From NCBI GenBank assembly GCA_036346405.1, contig CM070561.1, positions 7,132,834-7,196,833 on the forward strand: a stretch of 64,000 bases of DNA. Reading direction: 5' to 3'. The translations under genes were made by a program, and so were the position numbers. Positions 43,912-58,199 of this stretch are shown here, piece after piece. The DNA comes from Phyllostachys edulis (taxonomy: Eukaryota > Streptophyta > Magnoliopsida > Poales > Poaceae). The notes beneath the pieces were generated by a model. The model saw only the letters and a program-made list of their open reading frames with translations, was not told where the DNA came from and did not search any database. Every line of letters starts with the position of its first letter. Within the stretch, counting starts at the first letter, position 1.

Positions 43912-45377
43912 TGTAACACCCTGGCTATGCGGAAGCCAAGATGATACCTAACAGACTAACATACGACAACAATGCGGAATAATTTCAACAATATAAAAAT
44001 TAATCTTGAGTAAAGATCATCGTCTAATAGAACAAATGTAGAAAATTAATCTAAATACACAGACAAATCACAATCTCCAAATATTCAAGAATATTGAGTC
44101 AAGTAAGATAATCCTATCAATATACTAATCAAGGATCACATGCAGTTATTGAATTAACCATAATCATAGTAAAGGATAACATCAACCATCATACTCCATT
44201 TATTACAATCCAATACTTAACGAATGATTAGAAAGAACAAGTTCATATGATTAAAAATGAATAATGTGAAGTGAATGGAAGAATATGAAGTGAATGTTGT
44301 GATCCACGTGACTAAACCCTCTCATGTATGCCGTCTTCGATGTTTACCTAAAACAAATAAAACACGGCAAGAATGAGTCCACGACTCAGCAAGTACAATA
44401 GAACAAAATGAACCATATAGAATAAGAACATAACAGAATGAACTAGTAAGGACATATCATCACTTAATAGAATCGAGTGTAGAATGAACGAATAAGAACA
44501 TATCATCACATAATGAAATCGAATGTAGAATGAATGAATAATAACATGACATTCACGTTATAGAATATGAATTTAGAATATCGGAAATCATATGAATGGA
44601 TGAAATGCATGAACTCCACTTTTGCTTATACCGGTATAGCCAGTGACACACCCGTCGATTTTCACTTAGGCTCGCATTTAACAAAATGCGGGGATCTAAG
44701 GCTCGTATGAAGAATGTTTCATACGAGGATCCAAATCTGCCCACATTGGAATGGTCGGTCTTATGTGCCCATACTGGAATTGATGGGTCTTTACATTCCA
44801 CTCCCGTAGATGAAATATGAACAATGAATGAATGGAATGAATTATGAATAATGAAAGACATCATCTCATTAAATATGAATTAACGAACGTGAAAAGAACA
44901 TAAAGCATTGAATCTACTCATGGATCATAGAAATAACAGTATGAACAACAAGCACTCAGCATTCACCAACAATAAGAATCACAAGGTACTTACCCATATT
45001 GGAATAATGGGACTTCACTACCCACTCTCGTGGATGAACATGAAAGAAGGAACGAACTTCACTACTCACTCTCATTTTTTTAGATAATGGAAGAGAAAAA
45101 TCCCTCCCGGCCTCTGCATCCAGGGTGCACACAGCCTATTTTATTAAGAAGTAAAGTAACACAATGACCAAAGATGGTTAAAAAGTGACTGGAAGCCTTA
45201 CAACCAAAAAAGTGATTAGACATGAAACTTAATCATTACAAATCCTGTGACTAAACCGCCACCCATGAAGGCTTAAGATTTGCTTCGCCACGATCTCTAA
45301 TCTGTCGCTTCCAGCTATCATTGCCTCCTTCTGAGGCGAGTTCTGTAAATTTGCCCAAGCACTCAGCCAATATCCAC

Positions 45378-48300
45378 TCAAAATGATAACCTACAAGGGA
45401 TTAGTGACAATTTTTTTTTGTCAAAAATAACATCATTCCGACATAACCAAATAGACCAACATAAGGCACTAGCTCCTACTAGGAGTTGTGACTTCAAAAC
45501 TTTTGAAATATCGACTAGCCAATTTCCAAACATGTGCTCTATACTCACAGGAGGGGATAAATTAAACGCACATTGAGCAGCCCACCATACAAGACGTGCA
45601 AAAGGACAATTAATAAAAAGATGTTGAATTGTTTCCTCGTTAATACAAAAACAACACTTTTTGCTCCCCCTCCAATTTCTTTTAAACAGGTTATCTTTAG
45701 TTAATATCACCCCTCTTTTGAAATATCATAGGAATATTTTCACTTTTAACGGAATTTTAATGATCCAAAAAAAATCTCTACTGGGAGCTTGATTGGTGCC
45801 AATTAGTGCCCCATAGAAAGATGGTACTGAGAAAAGACCAGATTTATTCAGATTCCACCTGAAAACATCTTTTTGAGAGCTTAATGTTAAATTAGCAATT
45901 CTCAAAATTAACTCATTCCAAGCATGTAACTTAGGTCCAATAATAGGCCTTCGAAAGGAAATATGTAGAGGATCCAATCTCAGAACATTTGCCACTGTAT
46001 CATCCTTTCGCCTCACCACATTATAGAGTATTGGATATTGAATTTTCAAGGGAGAGTCTTCTAACCAAATATCTTCCCAAAACCTGGTTTGCATTCCATT
46101 TTTAACCTGGAATGAACCAAATCGAAGAAATTGGTTTTTAATTTTCATAAGACGCGACCAAAATTGGGAAGTCCTAGGTTTATTAACCACCTGCGAGAGA
46201 CTTTTGCTACCCAAATATTTCCTTGTTAACAAAGATTGCCATACCCCTTCTTCATTAAGCAACTTAAACAACCATTTCCCTAATAAAATTTTGTTTTTTA
46301 TGTCTAAGTTCTGAATGCCTAACCTGCTTTGCTCTTTGGGAGTACACATTAAACTCCATTTAGCAAGCCTATATTTACGTTTATGGCTGTCACTTTGCCA
46401 GTAAAATATAGATTGAAAGAAATCAAGTCTTTTAAGAACCTTTCGAGGAACTTCAAAAAAAGATAGCATAAACATTGGTAGACTGTTGAGTACCGAGTTA
46501 ATAAGTACTAGTCGTCCACCAACAGACAGATTTTTTCCTTTCCACCCACTAAGTTTTTTATCAACTCTATCCTCAACCCCTTTCCAATCACCATTTCTTA
46601 ATTTCCTAAAATGAATTGGAATACCTAGGTATCTGAAAGGAAATGTACCCACTTTACAACCAAATAACTTAGTATATTGTGATTCAACTTCTTTGGCGTT
46701 ACCAAAACAAAAAATCTCACTCTGATGAAAATTAATCTTTAAACCTAATAATTGTTCAAAGACACATAAAATAAGTTTGAGATTTTTTTTCCTGTTCTAA
46801 ATCATTATTCAAGAAGAGGATAGTGTCATCAGCATATTGTAATATGGACAACCCATCATCAATCAAGTGAGGGACTACTCCCGATAATAGACCTTCATCT
46901 TTAGCTCGTGAAATAAAAATGGCAAGCATGTCCGCAACAAGATTAAAAAGAATTGGGGATATCGGATCACCTTGTCTAAGACCTTTTTGAGTTTGAAAAA
47001 AGACCCAAGATCATTATTAACTTTTATGGCCACACTCCCACCCTTAACGAAACTTTCTACCCAGGAGCACCATTTAGGTGAAAAACCTTTCATTCTCAAG
47101 GTTTGAAGTAAAAAAAGGCCATTTTATTTTGTCATAAGCTTTCTCAAAATCGATCTTCAAAATTATTCCATCCAATTTTTGTTTATGTAACTCATGGATG
47201 GTTTCATGAAGGATGATAACACCATCAAGAATAAATCTTCCCTGCATAAAAGCCAACTGGGATGAGCTAACAACCTTTTGAGCTACACCAATAATTCTAT
47301 TAGTAGCCACTTTAGAAAAAACTTTAAAGCTAACATTTAGAAGACAAATCGGTCTATACTGCTGTATTTCCTTAGTATCAGTTTTTTTGGGAATCAGTGT
47401 AATGATCCCAAAATTTAAGCTAAAAAGAGGCATTGAGCAAGTATAAAACTCATGAAACATGGCCATCATGTCATTTTTAATGACTTCCCAAAACACCTGA
47501 TAGAACTTTGCTGGGAAGCCATCTGGCCCAGATGCTTTGTTATGTTCCATTTGAAAGATAGCTTCTCTCACCTCCTTCTCCGTAAAAGGTTCTGTAAGTA
47601 GATTGTTTTCAGCATCTGACACTTGAGGAATATCATTCCTAAGTGTATCAATCATGGAGAAATGATTAACTGTAGATGGTCCAAATAGTTCTTTATAATA
47701 ATTGGTGATATACTTTTTTAATTGTACATCATCCTGAATTATCCCCTCCTCTTGTTCGAGTTGAAAAATCCTTTGTCTTCTATGCTTACCATTCGCAATC
47801 AAATGGTAATAACGTGTATTTCTATCACCCTCCAAAAGAAATTTCGCTTTGGATCTTTGGTACCATTTAATTTCTTCTTCTCTTAATAGATGTTCCAATC
47901 TCTCATTAGCCAACTTTTTAAGAGTGAGATCTTCATGAGACAAACGCATAAACTCAGATTTTTTATCTAGCTTATCAATAATCAAGTTGAGTTCAAGCTT
48001 TTCCTTTTTATAAGTAACACTGCAATTTTTAGCCCAACCGCGAAGAAATTGTCTAAGAGTTCGAACCTTACACTGCCAAATTTGTAAGGAAGAATGACCT
48101 CTAGTTTTCTTTTTCCACACATCAGCCACCATCTCCCTAAACCCATCCCTACACAACCAGCCTAATTCAAATTTAAATAAAGATTAACTCCCTCTAAAAG
48201 AGGCCTCTCTTGTATTTAAAAGCAACGGTGTGTGATCAGACAAAGCTATTTCAAGAGCATTAACTGTGATCAAAGGAAATTTAAACTCCCAGTCTGAACT

Positions 48301-48906
48301 CATTAAAACTCTATCTAGCTTTTCAAAGGTTGGATTATCTAACGAATTGGCCTAAGTAAAATGTCTCCCAGATAAATCTATTTCTCTTAAATCCAAATTA
48401 TTAATCACAACATTAAATAAAAAAGGTCATCTATAATCAAAGTTATCATTGTTTTTCTCATTTGCATGTCTGACAATATTAAAATCCCCCCAACTAAAAT
48501 AGGAAGAGAATCTTTCCTACAGGCATGAACAAGTTCAGTGAGGAATTTCTCCTTGAAATGAGTTTGAGCTGCACCGTAAACAGCCACAAGAATCCATTGA
48601 AAGTCATCCTCTCTATTTTTTAGGTGGAACTTTACATAAAAAAATCCTCAGCATCAATAGAACTAATATCAAAAACCCGCAGATCTACCCCTAAAAGGAT
48701 GCCCTGGACCGACCTTGAGGCGGAGAACAATGCCAAAAAAAATCCCGGCCACCAAAAAGATGATTAAGATTAGAGACAGAAAAATCTTTTTTACCAGTTT
48801 CAAGGATGGCCACAAAATCTAAATGCTGCTCCTTGACTACTTCACAGATATAGCGATGTTTAGCTAAGTCTCCCAGACCTCTGCTATTCCAAAAAAGACC
48901 TTTCAT
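45378..48906 (-). pseudogene. LINE ORF2: endonuclease-reverse transcriptase
   Basis: ORF2 would nick target DNA and prime reverse transcription from it. The endonuclease begins at 48906 (M-K-G-L-F-W-N-S-R-G-L-G) with the catalytic Glu in A-I-L-E-T-G-K. A later piece (AVYGAAQTHFKEKFLTEL, 48587-48480) has lost the expected GGDFN aspartate through a frame change. The reverse transcriptase runs 48156-47074 (HNKASGPDGFPAKFYQ, ITLIPKK, YRPICLLNVSFKVFSKV, LKIDFEKAYD). The catalytic Q-Y-A-D-D is at about 46840-46824. Then 46652-45726 (FRYLGIPI, RLVLINSVLNSLPMF) and the zf-RVT-like domain (45710-45378, CCFCINEETIQHLFINCPFA...W). Several frameshifts and stops make it inactive. Confidence 0.93.
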
Positions 48907-49132
48907 TTTAACTTTACCTTGATTGGTCTATTATGCGAATATTTTCCTTTGGACCTTTTTTTTATTTACTACCAAAGTAAAATCAAAGTGGTCATCCTTT
49001 GTCAAATCATTATCTAAATCATGACAAAAATGATTAAGGGCTAAGATATCACTGTAATCCATATTCTCATCCGCCAACTCATCAACCTCTACCAATCCTT
49101 TATTTTTTAATCGTCCTAATTCAAGATCCTTA

Positions 49133-49792
49133 ATGTTTTTAATAGAACGGGCAACCTCAGAGTTATCATCCCCTAAAGAAATGCCAATGCTAGCAACTTT
49201 TCTAATAAATTACTCGTTAGAGAAAGACAAAAAAGAAATTTTATTAGCAGACTTACTTGAATCAAGTTCGAGATTACGAACTCTAGCCCGCCGCGTAGCT
49301 TTCTGGACCGAGTCTTCATCACCGGACTTTTGCATCTTGAGACGATCACTCTGCCTTGGCTCCACCGGTTCATCCACTTGGATCATCGCTGATTTGGAAA
49401 CCTCGGCTATTTTTGAACTTTGCTTGTCCACCTTGTTGTTTACTGTAGCCGACTCAGCAAGCTTGGAGTCTAACAAATCTACCCCACTGATAGCCTCAGC
49501 ACCCACCCAAGGGAGAAACTCCTGGTCAGCCTGTTTCCTAATCAAAACATCCTCCGTTGTAGCTGAGCCCACAGAGGTCTTACCAACATGATCCGACGTG
49601 GTCACAAGAGTTGCACCCGTATTGGTAACACATCCCAATACGCCTACTGTATTGAAGACGCCATCGCTAGGCAACTCCCCATCCACTGCAACCACCGAAT
49701 GAACATGACCTTCGGCCAATGGAGCAGCACCCAAAACCACGGAAGACTGTCCCTGGGAGCTGTCCTCTACAGCCACCAAAGGAAATGAGGGC
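49133..49792 (-). pseudogene. LINE ORF1, C-terminal part
   Basis: Minus-strand open frame upstream of ORF2. It is a low-complexity, acidic and Ser/Val-rich protein ending in a basic patch (RQSDRLKMQKSG...RRARVRNLEL), as in the tail of plant L1 ORF1 proteins. The RNA-binding part with a CCHC knuckle is absent because the element is 5'-truncated at 49792. Confidence 0.65.
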
Positions 49793-51278
49793 GAATGGAT
49801 GAATAGGAATATGGAATCATAATAACATGAAGCATGGATTATCATATGACAAAAGAATAAGAATCAATGGAATCTATTCACAGAACATAGAATGAAACGA
49901 AAGTATGAACATCAACAATCAACCATCATCAATGATACAAATGACAGGGTACTTGCCTTCCGCTCTGCGAAGCGTTAAGAGGCAATAAGGGTGCCGCTAA
50001 ACTCGAATTTCCCCCTCCTACAGAAAATAAATACTTGAATAAGAACAACGTGAAAATGACGCTACTCGAAATGCTTAGTCGCAGCAACCTAAACCCAAAG
50101 ATCACATAGTCGATCTACCCAAATAAACCGACAGTCTACCAGAACGGTAAACTACACAGCGATACTAAAAGCAACACAACTTTTGCTCTGAGACTCGAAA
50201 CAGAGTGTTCTCAGATCCTATGGAAAGATAAAAAAAATGCCCACAATAAACTAGTTGTGTGAAACCTCTAATTCGGCTAGAATATTAGGCTAACAATTCT
50301 ACGAAAGTCGAACATCCAATCTGTCTAACAGAACCACATAGCAGTAGAGAAATAATCATATGTTTTGTTCTACAAATCCAAATTGAGTGTTCTTTATCAA
50401 TCCAGAAAGGTTATCAAAAATTCTACAACAAACTAGTTGGGTAGAAACCCTGATTCTGGCCTTAACTTAATCATAACTTAATGGACAAGTTGACAGTTAA
50501 TTCACATCAGGTTTTCAAAACAGTAGGAAAGAATTCATCATAGCTCCCAAACCGTAACTCAGAATTGAGTGTTCTCAGAGGCTACAGAAAGCTAAGAACG
50601 AATCCCACATGACTATAGGAGGTGGGATTCTCTAATTCGGCCTATAAGATCATGAAAATGGCCGCACAACAATCTAGACAGAACTGATCTACTAGCATCA
50701 GGAATCCGATCCAACAAACCTAATCGAATTCGCATCAATTATGAATCAAACAGCGAGGGGAATCCATCGTTACCCTTGTAGAACCTCAGGGATACTCTGA
50801 ACGAAACCCACGGAGAGGAACCTTCTTCCCCACCCTCTTCCTTCCTTCCTTTTGGCCGGCAGTGCTGCTGTCCTCCTCCTCCTTCCCTCGCGTTGGCCGG
50901 CAGCGGAGAGCTCCGATGGCGAGGAGAGGAGGCACCAAAGGCAGGGTGGCACCAAGGGGAGATGGGGCTGCGCCTAGGACAGGAGGAGATGAGGGTGGCT
51001 GCTTGGAGTGGGAAAGGGGGAGGAGGATTGGGGCGGCTAGGGTTAGGGAGGGAAGGTGGTGCCCCCCTATGGCTGGCCCCCCTCTTGGGCCTTCTGGGCC
51101 AAGGCCCGGGGTCCAAGTTGGCGAAAAAACACAGACCAACCCTTTTTAACTGATTATTCTCTCTTTTGATTAATTTCCTTCCTTAGAAATAATCAGATTT
51201 TCACGGAGAAACCCCTTTCTAACATGTGTAGTTTTCTTTTGCATGAATTCTCCCTTGTAACAAGATCGGGGTATTACA

Positions 51279-54200
51279 TTCTACCCCCTTAATAGGATTC
51301 GACCTCGAATCTACTCGACGAACTAACCGAAAGAAAGCTGCAACTGGAATTTGAACAAGGATAAACACGCACCCATTGCGAACAAATTCAAACATAATTT
51401 GCGCCTACGAACTACATCTTCCAAGTAGCTTCTCTCTCGAACTGATGAGACCACAACACAAAGACGTATAACGATGTCTATCATAACGCTCAACCCGGCA
51501 TATCCAAGTACACTCATCAGAAGAGGATCGAAGGTAAGACCCTACTCGATGGTCAACGTCTTTAACGAAATCTCAAACTTTGAACGGCTCAGTTACTCAC
51601 TCAGCACCAGATCATACCAGACGTTGCGTTCCTCGCGTATGGACCCGATATGGTCAAAGGGATACGCCAATTCCCTAACCCCTGCAACTGTCGAAAACGA
51701 ACCAATGTACCTGGGCCAACTTCCCCTTGGTACAAAAGCACACAACAAGCTCAAAATCGAACCATTCATTTAACAAGGAGCACCTCCTTTAATCAAGAAT
51801 ACACAATAGAACTCATTCTTAAACAACTGTTTTACAAAGAGAATCCAACTGAAAATAAGGAGTTCTCATCACAATCACGCAATGCCAACTCTCCACCAAA
51901 AGGGTCAAATCCAAAAATTAATAACTCATCACGAAAGCAATTCCACTTTCTAATTAGGAAATTTGCGAATGAACACCACGAAAGCCAAAGGAGAAATCAC
52001 TCGAATTCCCAAATCAAATATTTCTTTTATTCCGTCTAAACTGGAAAGAATCACACATGTCAACACAGCACCAACTCAAATTGCGAAAGACATCAGTCAA
52101 CAACACAAAGCTCAAGCGAGAATAAAAAAACGCTTCACTACCCAAGAAAACATCATTTTTCTCAGTTTCTCTTTTAGGAATAAAGTTTCTCTCAAACCTT
52201 GGAATTCGAATTCATCGCATACCACATGAGCTCAAACCTCTTAATTAACATCCTCAAGTTATGCTTAAACCGAAATACATCATCCACACCTTTGTAGAGG
52301 ACTCTATTGATTCCATTGAATACTATAGAAAACTCCTTCTACTGACGAAATTAATTTGACAGAAGGCACCCAAAGCACCTCAAAAATAGATCCCACACAA
52401 TCCCATCACCTCCAACTTTCAAGAATAACAACTCAGAATCCTCAGTACACACACTCATGTACTACATCAGAAGGGTTCTATCAATGATCATTCCACTAAT
52501 CAGGAAACGCCATTTTCTACTTTCTCCACACACAATCATTGGGCGACCAAAGGTCTAGCATAAAAATGCAAAGCCCAAATTTAACCTCCCAGACCTCTAC
52601 AACGAACCTCTCTTATAACTGATAGAGAAATCATCAGATTAAATCTCTAACATCCCCACAACTCTAACATATTCACCCAATGACATTATCAGAAATCACC
52701 CACACAAATTCGCAATACTTTCCAATTGCGTTACTCTATAGAATTGATCAAGATTTCCATACCTTCGATAATCCCCAACATTTCAATATAAACTAATGTT
52801 CTGGAATTACACGATACCATAGATTCTACTTAGTCGTAACACCATTCGGTTTTACTTCGAAACCATACAATCCATTTGAATCAAATTTCCTCCATGAGGT
52901 ACAGGTCAAAACCAATTCATCTTCTACTACTCCAATAGATTGGTAGCAAAATCTCACCACTATAATTACTTAACCACCACCAAACAGTTGCCGATTTACA
53001 CTTTGTAAAACTTTGTAACACAAAACTGTTGATCCTTTCTCAAAAGAAAGAGGCGAATAAGGACAAGATTCATCACACTAGAAAACAGTGCTCCTCACAG
53101 CGAGCACGAAACCAAAAGAAATAATCTGATATCGATGATATTGGAAAATGAAAGTTGAGTTCACTGCTAAGGGCACACATCCTTCAAAAAGGAAATAGCA
53201 AATAACAACCAATAGGAAATGACATTGCGATTGAAACTCGACAACTCTTGTGCGGAAAGAGCAGAAAGTTTAGGCATGATTCAAATAACCACAAGAACCA
53301 ATTAAGAATCAATAAAAAATTTCAACACGTCATATTTGCTCGGAACAGGTCAACTACCCAAGAAACATGAGATCCAAATGATCTGAGCTACAAAACTCGA
53401 AACATTTTCATTTACGGGATTTCACGAAACGCAAACAGATTAATTTCCTCTTGAAGAAATTAACATGATTATATTTGATTGCAACCTCACGTTGCGAACT
53501 CAGACCAAAGAGCCTTTAAGATTTAATCACACGAATCTCTTAAAAAGCAATAGGATATTCCAATACATCACTTTATTTAGAATAATTTCAGCTACCACAA
53601 ACAATAGCCCAACTTGACGTCATAGATTATCAATTATCTTCTTTACTTACAACCTCTCACATAATACCACAAAACCTCACAAAGGGTTTCGACATTTTTT
53701 TTTCAAGGAAAGAGGTTCTAACCTCTAACACTCCAACTAATCCAAAAGAAATGAGCAAAGTCAAAATTCCTTCAATGGACTTTGTAAAAGATAATTCCCA
53801 GTATCCAAAACACCAAACGGATAACCAGGTCACCTTTATCCACAAGAGAGATAGGATTCTCATGAAAGAGAAAAATCTTGAAATTAACAATGTTTACAAG
53901 TAGCAAAGAGAGCTCAACAGTCGGAAAGACATTAGTTGTTCTGAAAAACAAATAGGGACCAATGGAAACCCATACCCAACCATTTTGTTTGATTACAATC
54001 TCCGACTTAAACCCAACAAGGCATCACAAAAGGATTTTAACACTTTTCTTCAGAAAAGAGATGCTTTAAGCTTCAACAATAGGACTGATCCAAAAGAAAC
54101 ACATAGAGCTAAAGCTTTCTCACGTTAACGAACTTACAACAGAAAACTATCATTACCCAAAATATCAAATGAATAAATGAGTCATTCTTTTCCAATAAGA

Positions 54201-54822
54201 AAGAAGGAACCACCAAGGAAATATCCATCTCGTCAATTAACAACGATCACAAGTAGTAAAAGCAATTCAATAGTCGAAAAACAATATTTGTCTCAGAGAA
54301 CAATGAGAGACCTATTGAAACCCATCAACTACAATGAACCACGAATCCAAGAGAAATTCATCAACCACCACAGGACAAGAATTGGCCAAATTCAAAAATC
54401 AAGGAAGATAACAACTTTCTAAAACAACTCATGCTCAACATCTGTAACTATGGTGCTCGGGGTAACTACTCCCCTATCCACATACCACGAACGGTGGTGT
54501 AACCTGGTGAATCCCAGAGCAACAACCATGACCTCCACTTCTTAACATCCGTTATCAACATGCATAATCAATATAATCAATTATGAATATACACGATCAT
54601 CTCATGACAATCATAGAACAAATTGATAGATATAGAATATCATAACATATCATAAATTAACAACAAGAACGATAGTACAGAAGCAATTCAATACAGTACA
54701 GCATAATGAAACATACCACTAGAAATGCGGATGCAATGGATTTCCCAAACCCCACCTACTGTGCACAGTGTGTCAATTTAATAATCAATTACCACGGACC
54801 TAAAGCCCGCTTTGATACCAAC
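51279..54822 (-). other. Internal region of the LARD, non-coding
   Basis: About 3.5 kb, rich in A and C and poor in G on the plus strand, with only short open frames and no gag or pol motif. It holds the purine tract at its left end and the primer site at its right end. Confidence 0.7.
54809..54820 (-). promoter_or_regulatory. Primer-binding site of the LARD
   Basis: TGGTATCAAAGC on the minus strand, two bases from the LTR end; one mismatch to the initiator tRNA-Met site TGGTATCAGAGC. Confidence 0.85.
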
Positions 54823-57477
54823 TGTAACACCCTGGCTATGCGGAAGCCAAGATGATACCTAACAGACTAACATACGACAACAATGCAAAATAATTTCAAC
54901 AATATAAAAATTAATCTCGAGTAAAGATCATTGTCTAATAGAACAAATGTAGGAAATTAATCTAAATGCAAAGACAAATCACAATCTCCAAATATTCAAG
55001 AATATTGAGTCAAGTAAGATAATCCTATCAATATACTAATCAAGGATCACATACAGTTATTGAATTAACCATAATCATAGTAAAGGATAACATCAACTAT
55101 CATACTCCATTTATTACAATCCAATACTTAACGAATGATTGGAAAGAACAAGTTCATATGATTAAAAATGAATAATGTGAAGTGAATGGAAGAATATGAA
55201 GTGAATGTTGTGATCCACGTGACTAAACCCTCCCATGTATGCCGTCTTCGATGTTTACCTAAAACAAATAAAACACGGCAAGAATGAGTCCACGACTCAG
55301 CAAATACAATAGAACAAAATGAACAATACATAATAAGAACATAATAGAATGAACGAGTAAGGACATATCATCACTTAATAGAATCGAGTGTAGAATGAAC
55401 GAATGAGAACATATCATCACATAATAGAATCGAATGTAGAATGAACGAATAATAACATGACATTCATGTTATAGAATATGAATTTAGAATATCGGAAATC
55501 GTACGAATGGATGAAATGCATGAACTCCACTTCTGCTTATACCGGTATAGCCAGCGACACACCCGTCGGTTTTCACTTAGACCCGCATTTAACAAAATGC
55601 AGGGATCTAAGGCCCATTTGAAGAACATTTCATATAGGGAACCAAATCTGCCTACATTGGAATGGTGGGTTTTACGTGCCCATACTAGAATTGATGGGTC
55701 TTTATATTCCACTCCCGTGGATGAAACATGAACAATGAATGAATGGAATGAATTATGAATAATGAAAGACATCATCTCATTAAACATGAATTAACGAACG
55801 TGAAAAGAACATGAAGCATTGAATCTACTCATGGATCATAGAAATAACAGTATGAACAACAAGCACTCAGCATTCACCAACAATATGAATCACAAGGTAC
55901 TTACCCATATTGGAATAATGACACTTCAGTACCCACTCTCGTGGATGAACATGAAAGAAGGAACGAACTTCACTACCCACTCTCGTGGATGACTATGTGT
56001 TTGAATGGATGAATAGGAATATGGAATCATAATAACATGAAGCATGGATTATCATATGAAGAAAGAATAAGAATCAATGGAATCTATTCACAGAACATAG
56101 AATGAAATGAAAGTATGAACATCAACAATCAACCATCATCAATGATACAAATGACAGGGTACTTGCCTTCCGCTCTGTGAAGCGTTAAGAGGCAATAAGG
56201 GTGCCGCTAAACTCGAATTTCCCCCTCCTACAGAAAATAAATACTTGAATAAGAACAACGTGAAAAGGACGCTACTCGAAATGCTTAGTCGCAGCAATCT
56301 AAACCCAAAGTTCACATAGTCGATCTACCCAAATAAACCGACAGTCTAATAGGACGGTAAACTGGACAGCGATACTAAAAGCAACACAACTTTTGCTCTG
56401 AGACTCGAAACGGAGTGTTCTTAGATCCTATGGAAAGATAACAATAATGCCCACAATAAACTAGTTGTGTGAAACCTCTAATTTGGCTAGAATATTAGGC
56501 TAACAATTCTATGAAAGTCGAATATCTAATCTGTTTAACAGAACCACATAGCAGTAGAGAAATAATCATATCTTTTGGTCTACAAATCCAAATTGAGTGT
56601 TCTTTATCAATACAGAAAGGTTATAAAAAATTCTACAACAAACTAGTTGGGTGGAAACCCTGATTCTGGCCTTAACTTAATGGATAAGTTGACAGTTAAT
56701 TCACGTCAGGTTTTCAGAACAGCAGGAAAGAATTCGTCATAGCTTCCAAACCGTAATCGGAATTGAGTGTTCTCAGAGGCTACAGAAAGCTAAGAACGAA
56801 TCCCACATGACTATAGGAGGTTGGATTCTCTAATTCGGCCTCTAAGATCATGAAAACGGCCGCACAACAATCTGGACAGAACTGATCTACTAGCATCAGG
56901 AATCTGATCCAACAAACCTAATCGAATTCGCATCAATTATGAATCAAATAGCGAGGGGAATCCATCGTTACCCTTGTAGAACCTCAGGGAGACGCTGAAC
57001 GAAACCCACGGAGAAGAACCTTCTTCTCCACCCTCTTCCTTCCTTCCTTTTGGCCGGCAGTGCTGCTATCCTCCTCCTCCTTCCCTCACGTTGGCTGGCA
57101 GCGGAGAGCTCCGATGGCGAGGAAAGGAGGCACCAAAGGCAGGGCGGCACCAAGGAGAGATGGGGCTATGCCTAGGACAGGAGGAGATGAGGATGGCGGC
57201 TTGGAGTGGGAAAGGGGGAGGAGGATTGGGGCGGCTAGGGTTAGGAAGGGAAGGTGGCGCCCCCCCTATGGCCGGCCCCCCTCTTAGGCCTTCTGGGCCA
57301 AGGCCTAGGACCCAAATTGGCGGAAAAACACAGACCAACCCTTTTTAAGTGATTATTCTCTCTTTTGATTAATTTCCATCCGTAGAAATAATCAGATTTT
57401 CACAGAGAAACCCCTTTCTAACATGTGTAGTTTTCTTTTGCATGAATTCTCCCTCGGAACAAGATCGGGGTATTACA
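54823..57477 (-). mobile_element. 5' LTR of the LARD
   Basis: 2655 bp, uninterrupted, TG...CA. It aligns with the split left LTR and preserves the target sequence lost at the LINE insertion. Confidence 0.93.
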
Positions 57478-58199
57478 GACGGTTTTTCCACATGACTCAT
57501 TAATTTAACACATGAGGGTAGTTATTGGCGCTCCCGGCAACTTACTCGAAGGTTGGAAAAAGACATGACGTTTTAGCGGCATTAACTTAACACCTCTTAG
57601 ATAGGCATAAATAGCCACCCTAGAGGACATTCATTCATGCGCAAACTTGTAAACATTCATTCTTCCACGGCAATAAGATCTCAACTCGACTGTACTCTCT
57701 TATTTTTATTTCCCGTAAATTCGATAGGAAACCTGAGTGTCCATCGTCGACAAATATATGTATGCACTGTTATCTCACGTGGTCTTCTATCAACCAGTAC
57801 TAGTATGCATGTACGTATGGACCTCGATCTAGCCCTCTACTAGAAATTTACAACAATGATATGACTGGAATGTAAGAGTGTTTTGTTAGGCAAAAAGAAA
57901 AACTACACAAATAGTAGTACTACTACTCTACTAGCCACTAGCAGACTAGCTGGTTCTAGTACAGCGAGCAGCCCATGCACCAACCTAGCTTAGCTTAGGT
58001 TAATACGGCTAAATCTCTCACCCACGATCGAGCCGGTTGGTTAATTGCGCAACACATGCTATGTGCAGAACCCGCAGAACCCACATGCATGGATGCAGTC
58101 AATAGCTAGCTAGCTGGCCAGGTTGAGTAGCAGTAGAAAACAAAAGTTGGTGGTCCATTCCATCGCATTTGATTCATCTGTCTAGGTCAGATTTGGTGA
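57478..58199. other. Flank between LARD and copia remnant
   Basis: No gene. A TATA-like GGCATAAATAGCCACCC (about 57602) followed by a C/A-rich leader suggests an LTR promoter remnant, perhaps the continuation of 43625-43830. The right part has short CTAG-rich repeats. Confidence 0.45.

Larger units (their letters stand above)
45074..49792 (-). mobile_element. L1-type LINE, 5'-truncated, 4.7 kb
   Basis: Non-LTR retrotransposon in minus orientation. The 3' end is a short A-run (complement of ATTTTTTTA at 45074). Its coding order is an ORF1 C-terminal part, then endonuclease, reverse transcriptase and a zinc-knuckle-like C-terminal domain. Compared with the intact LTR copy (55970-56010), the insertion joins CACTCTC to GAATGGATG, and about 18 bp of target are missing instead of duplicated. 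Confidence 0.92.
43912..51278 (-). mobile_element. 3' LTR of the LARD, split by a LINE
   Basis: Pieces 43912-45073 and 49793-51278 align with 54823-57477. They include a roughly 48-bp tandem repeat near 44451-44560 and a GC-rich end near 50800-51130. Open frames there are shared by both LTRs and are not genes. Confidence 0.9.
43912..57477 (-). mobile_element. Large non-coding LTR element (LARD-like)
   Basis: Two long LTRs, 43912-51278 (interrupted by a LINE; about 2.65 kb without it) and 54823-57477 (2655 bp), are closely similar over their length. They bound a 3.5-kb internal region. Ends are TGTAACACCC...GGTATTACA on the plus strand. The primer site TGGTATCAAAGC (54820-54809, minus) and a purine tract (TTAAGGGGGTAGAA, complement of 51279-51292) show minus orientation. 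The internal region has no retroviral protein motif. Long LTRs and a non-coding body fit LARD-type elements mobilised by an autonomous gypsy relative. No clear target duplication was found. Confidence 0.88.

Noticed and set aside
50739..51153. Open frames in GC-rich sequence, repeated at 56968-57348
   Set aside because: They lie in both LTRs of the LARD and differ by frame-neutral and non-neutral changes alike; low-complexity translation, no gene evidence.
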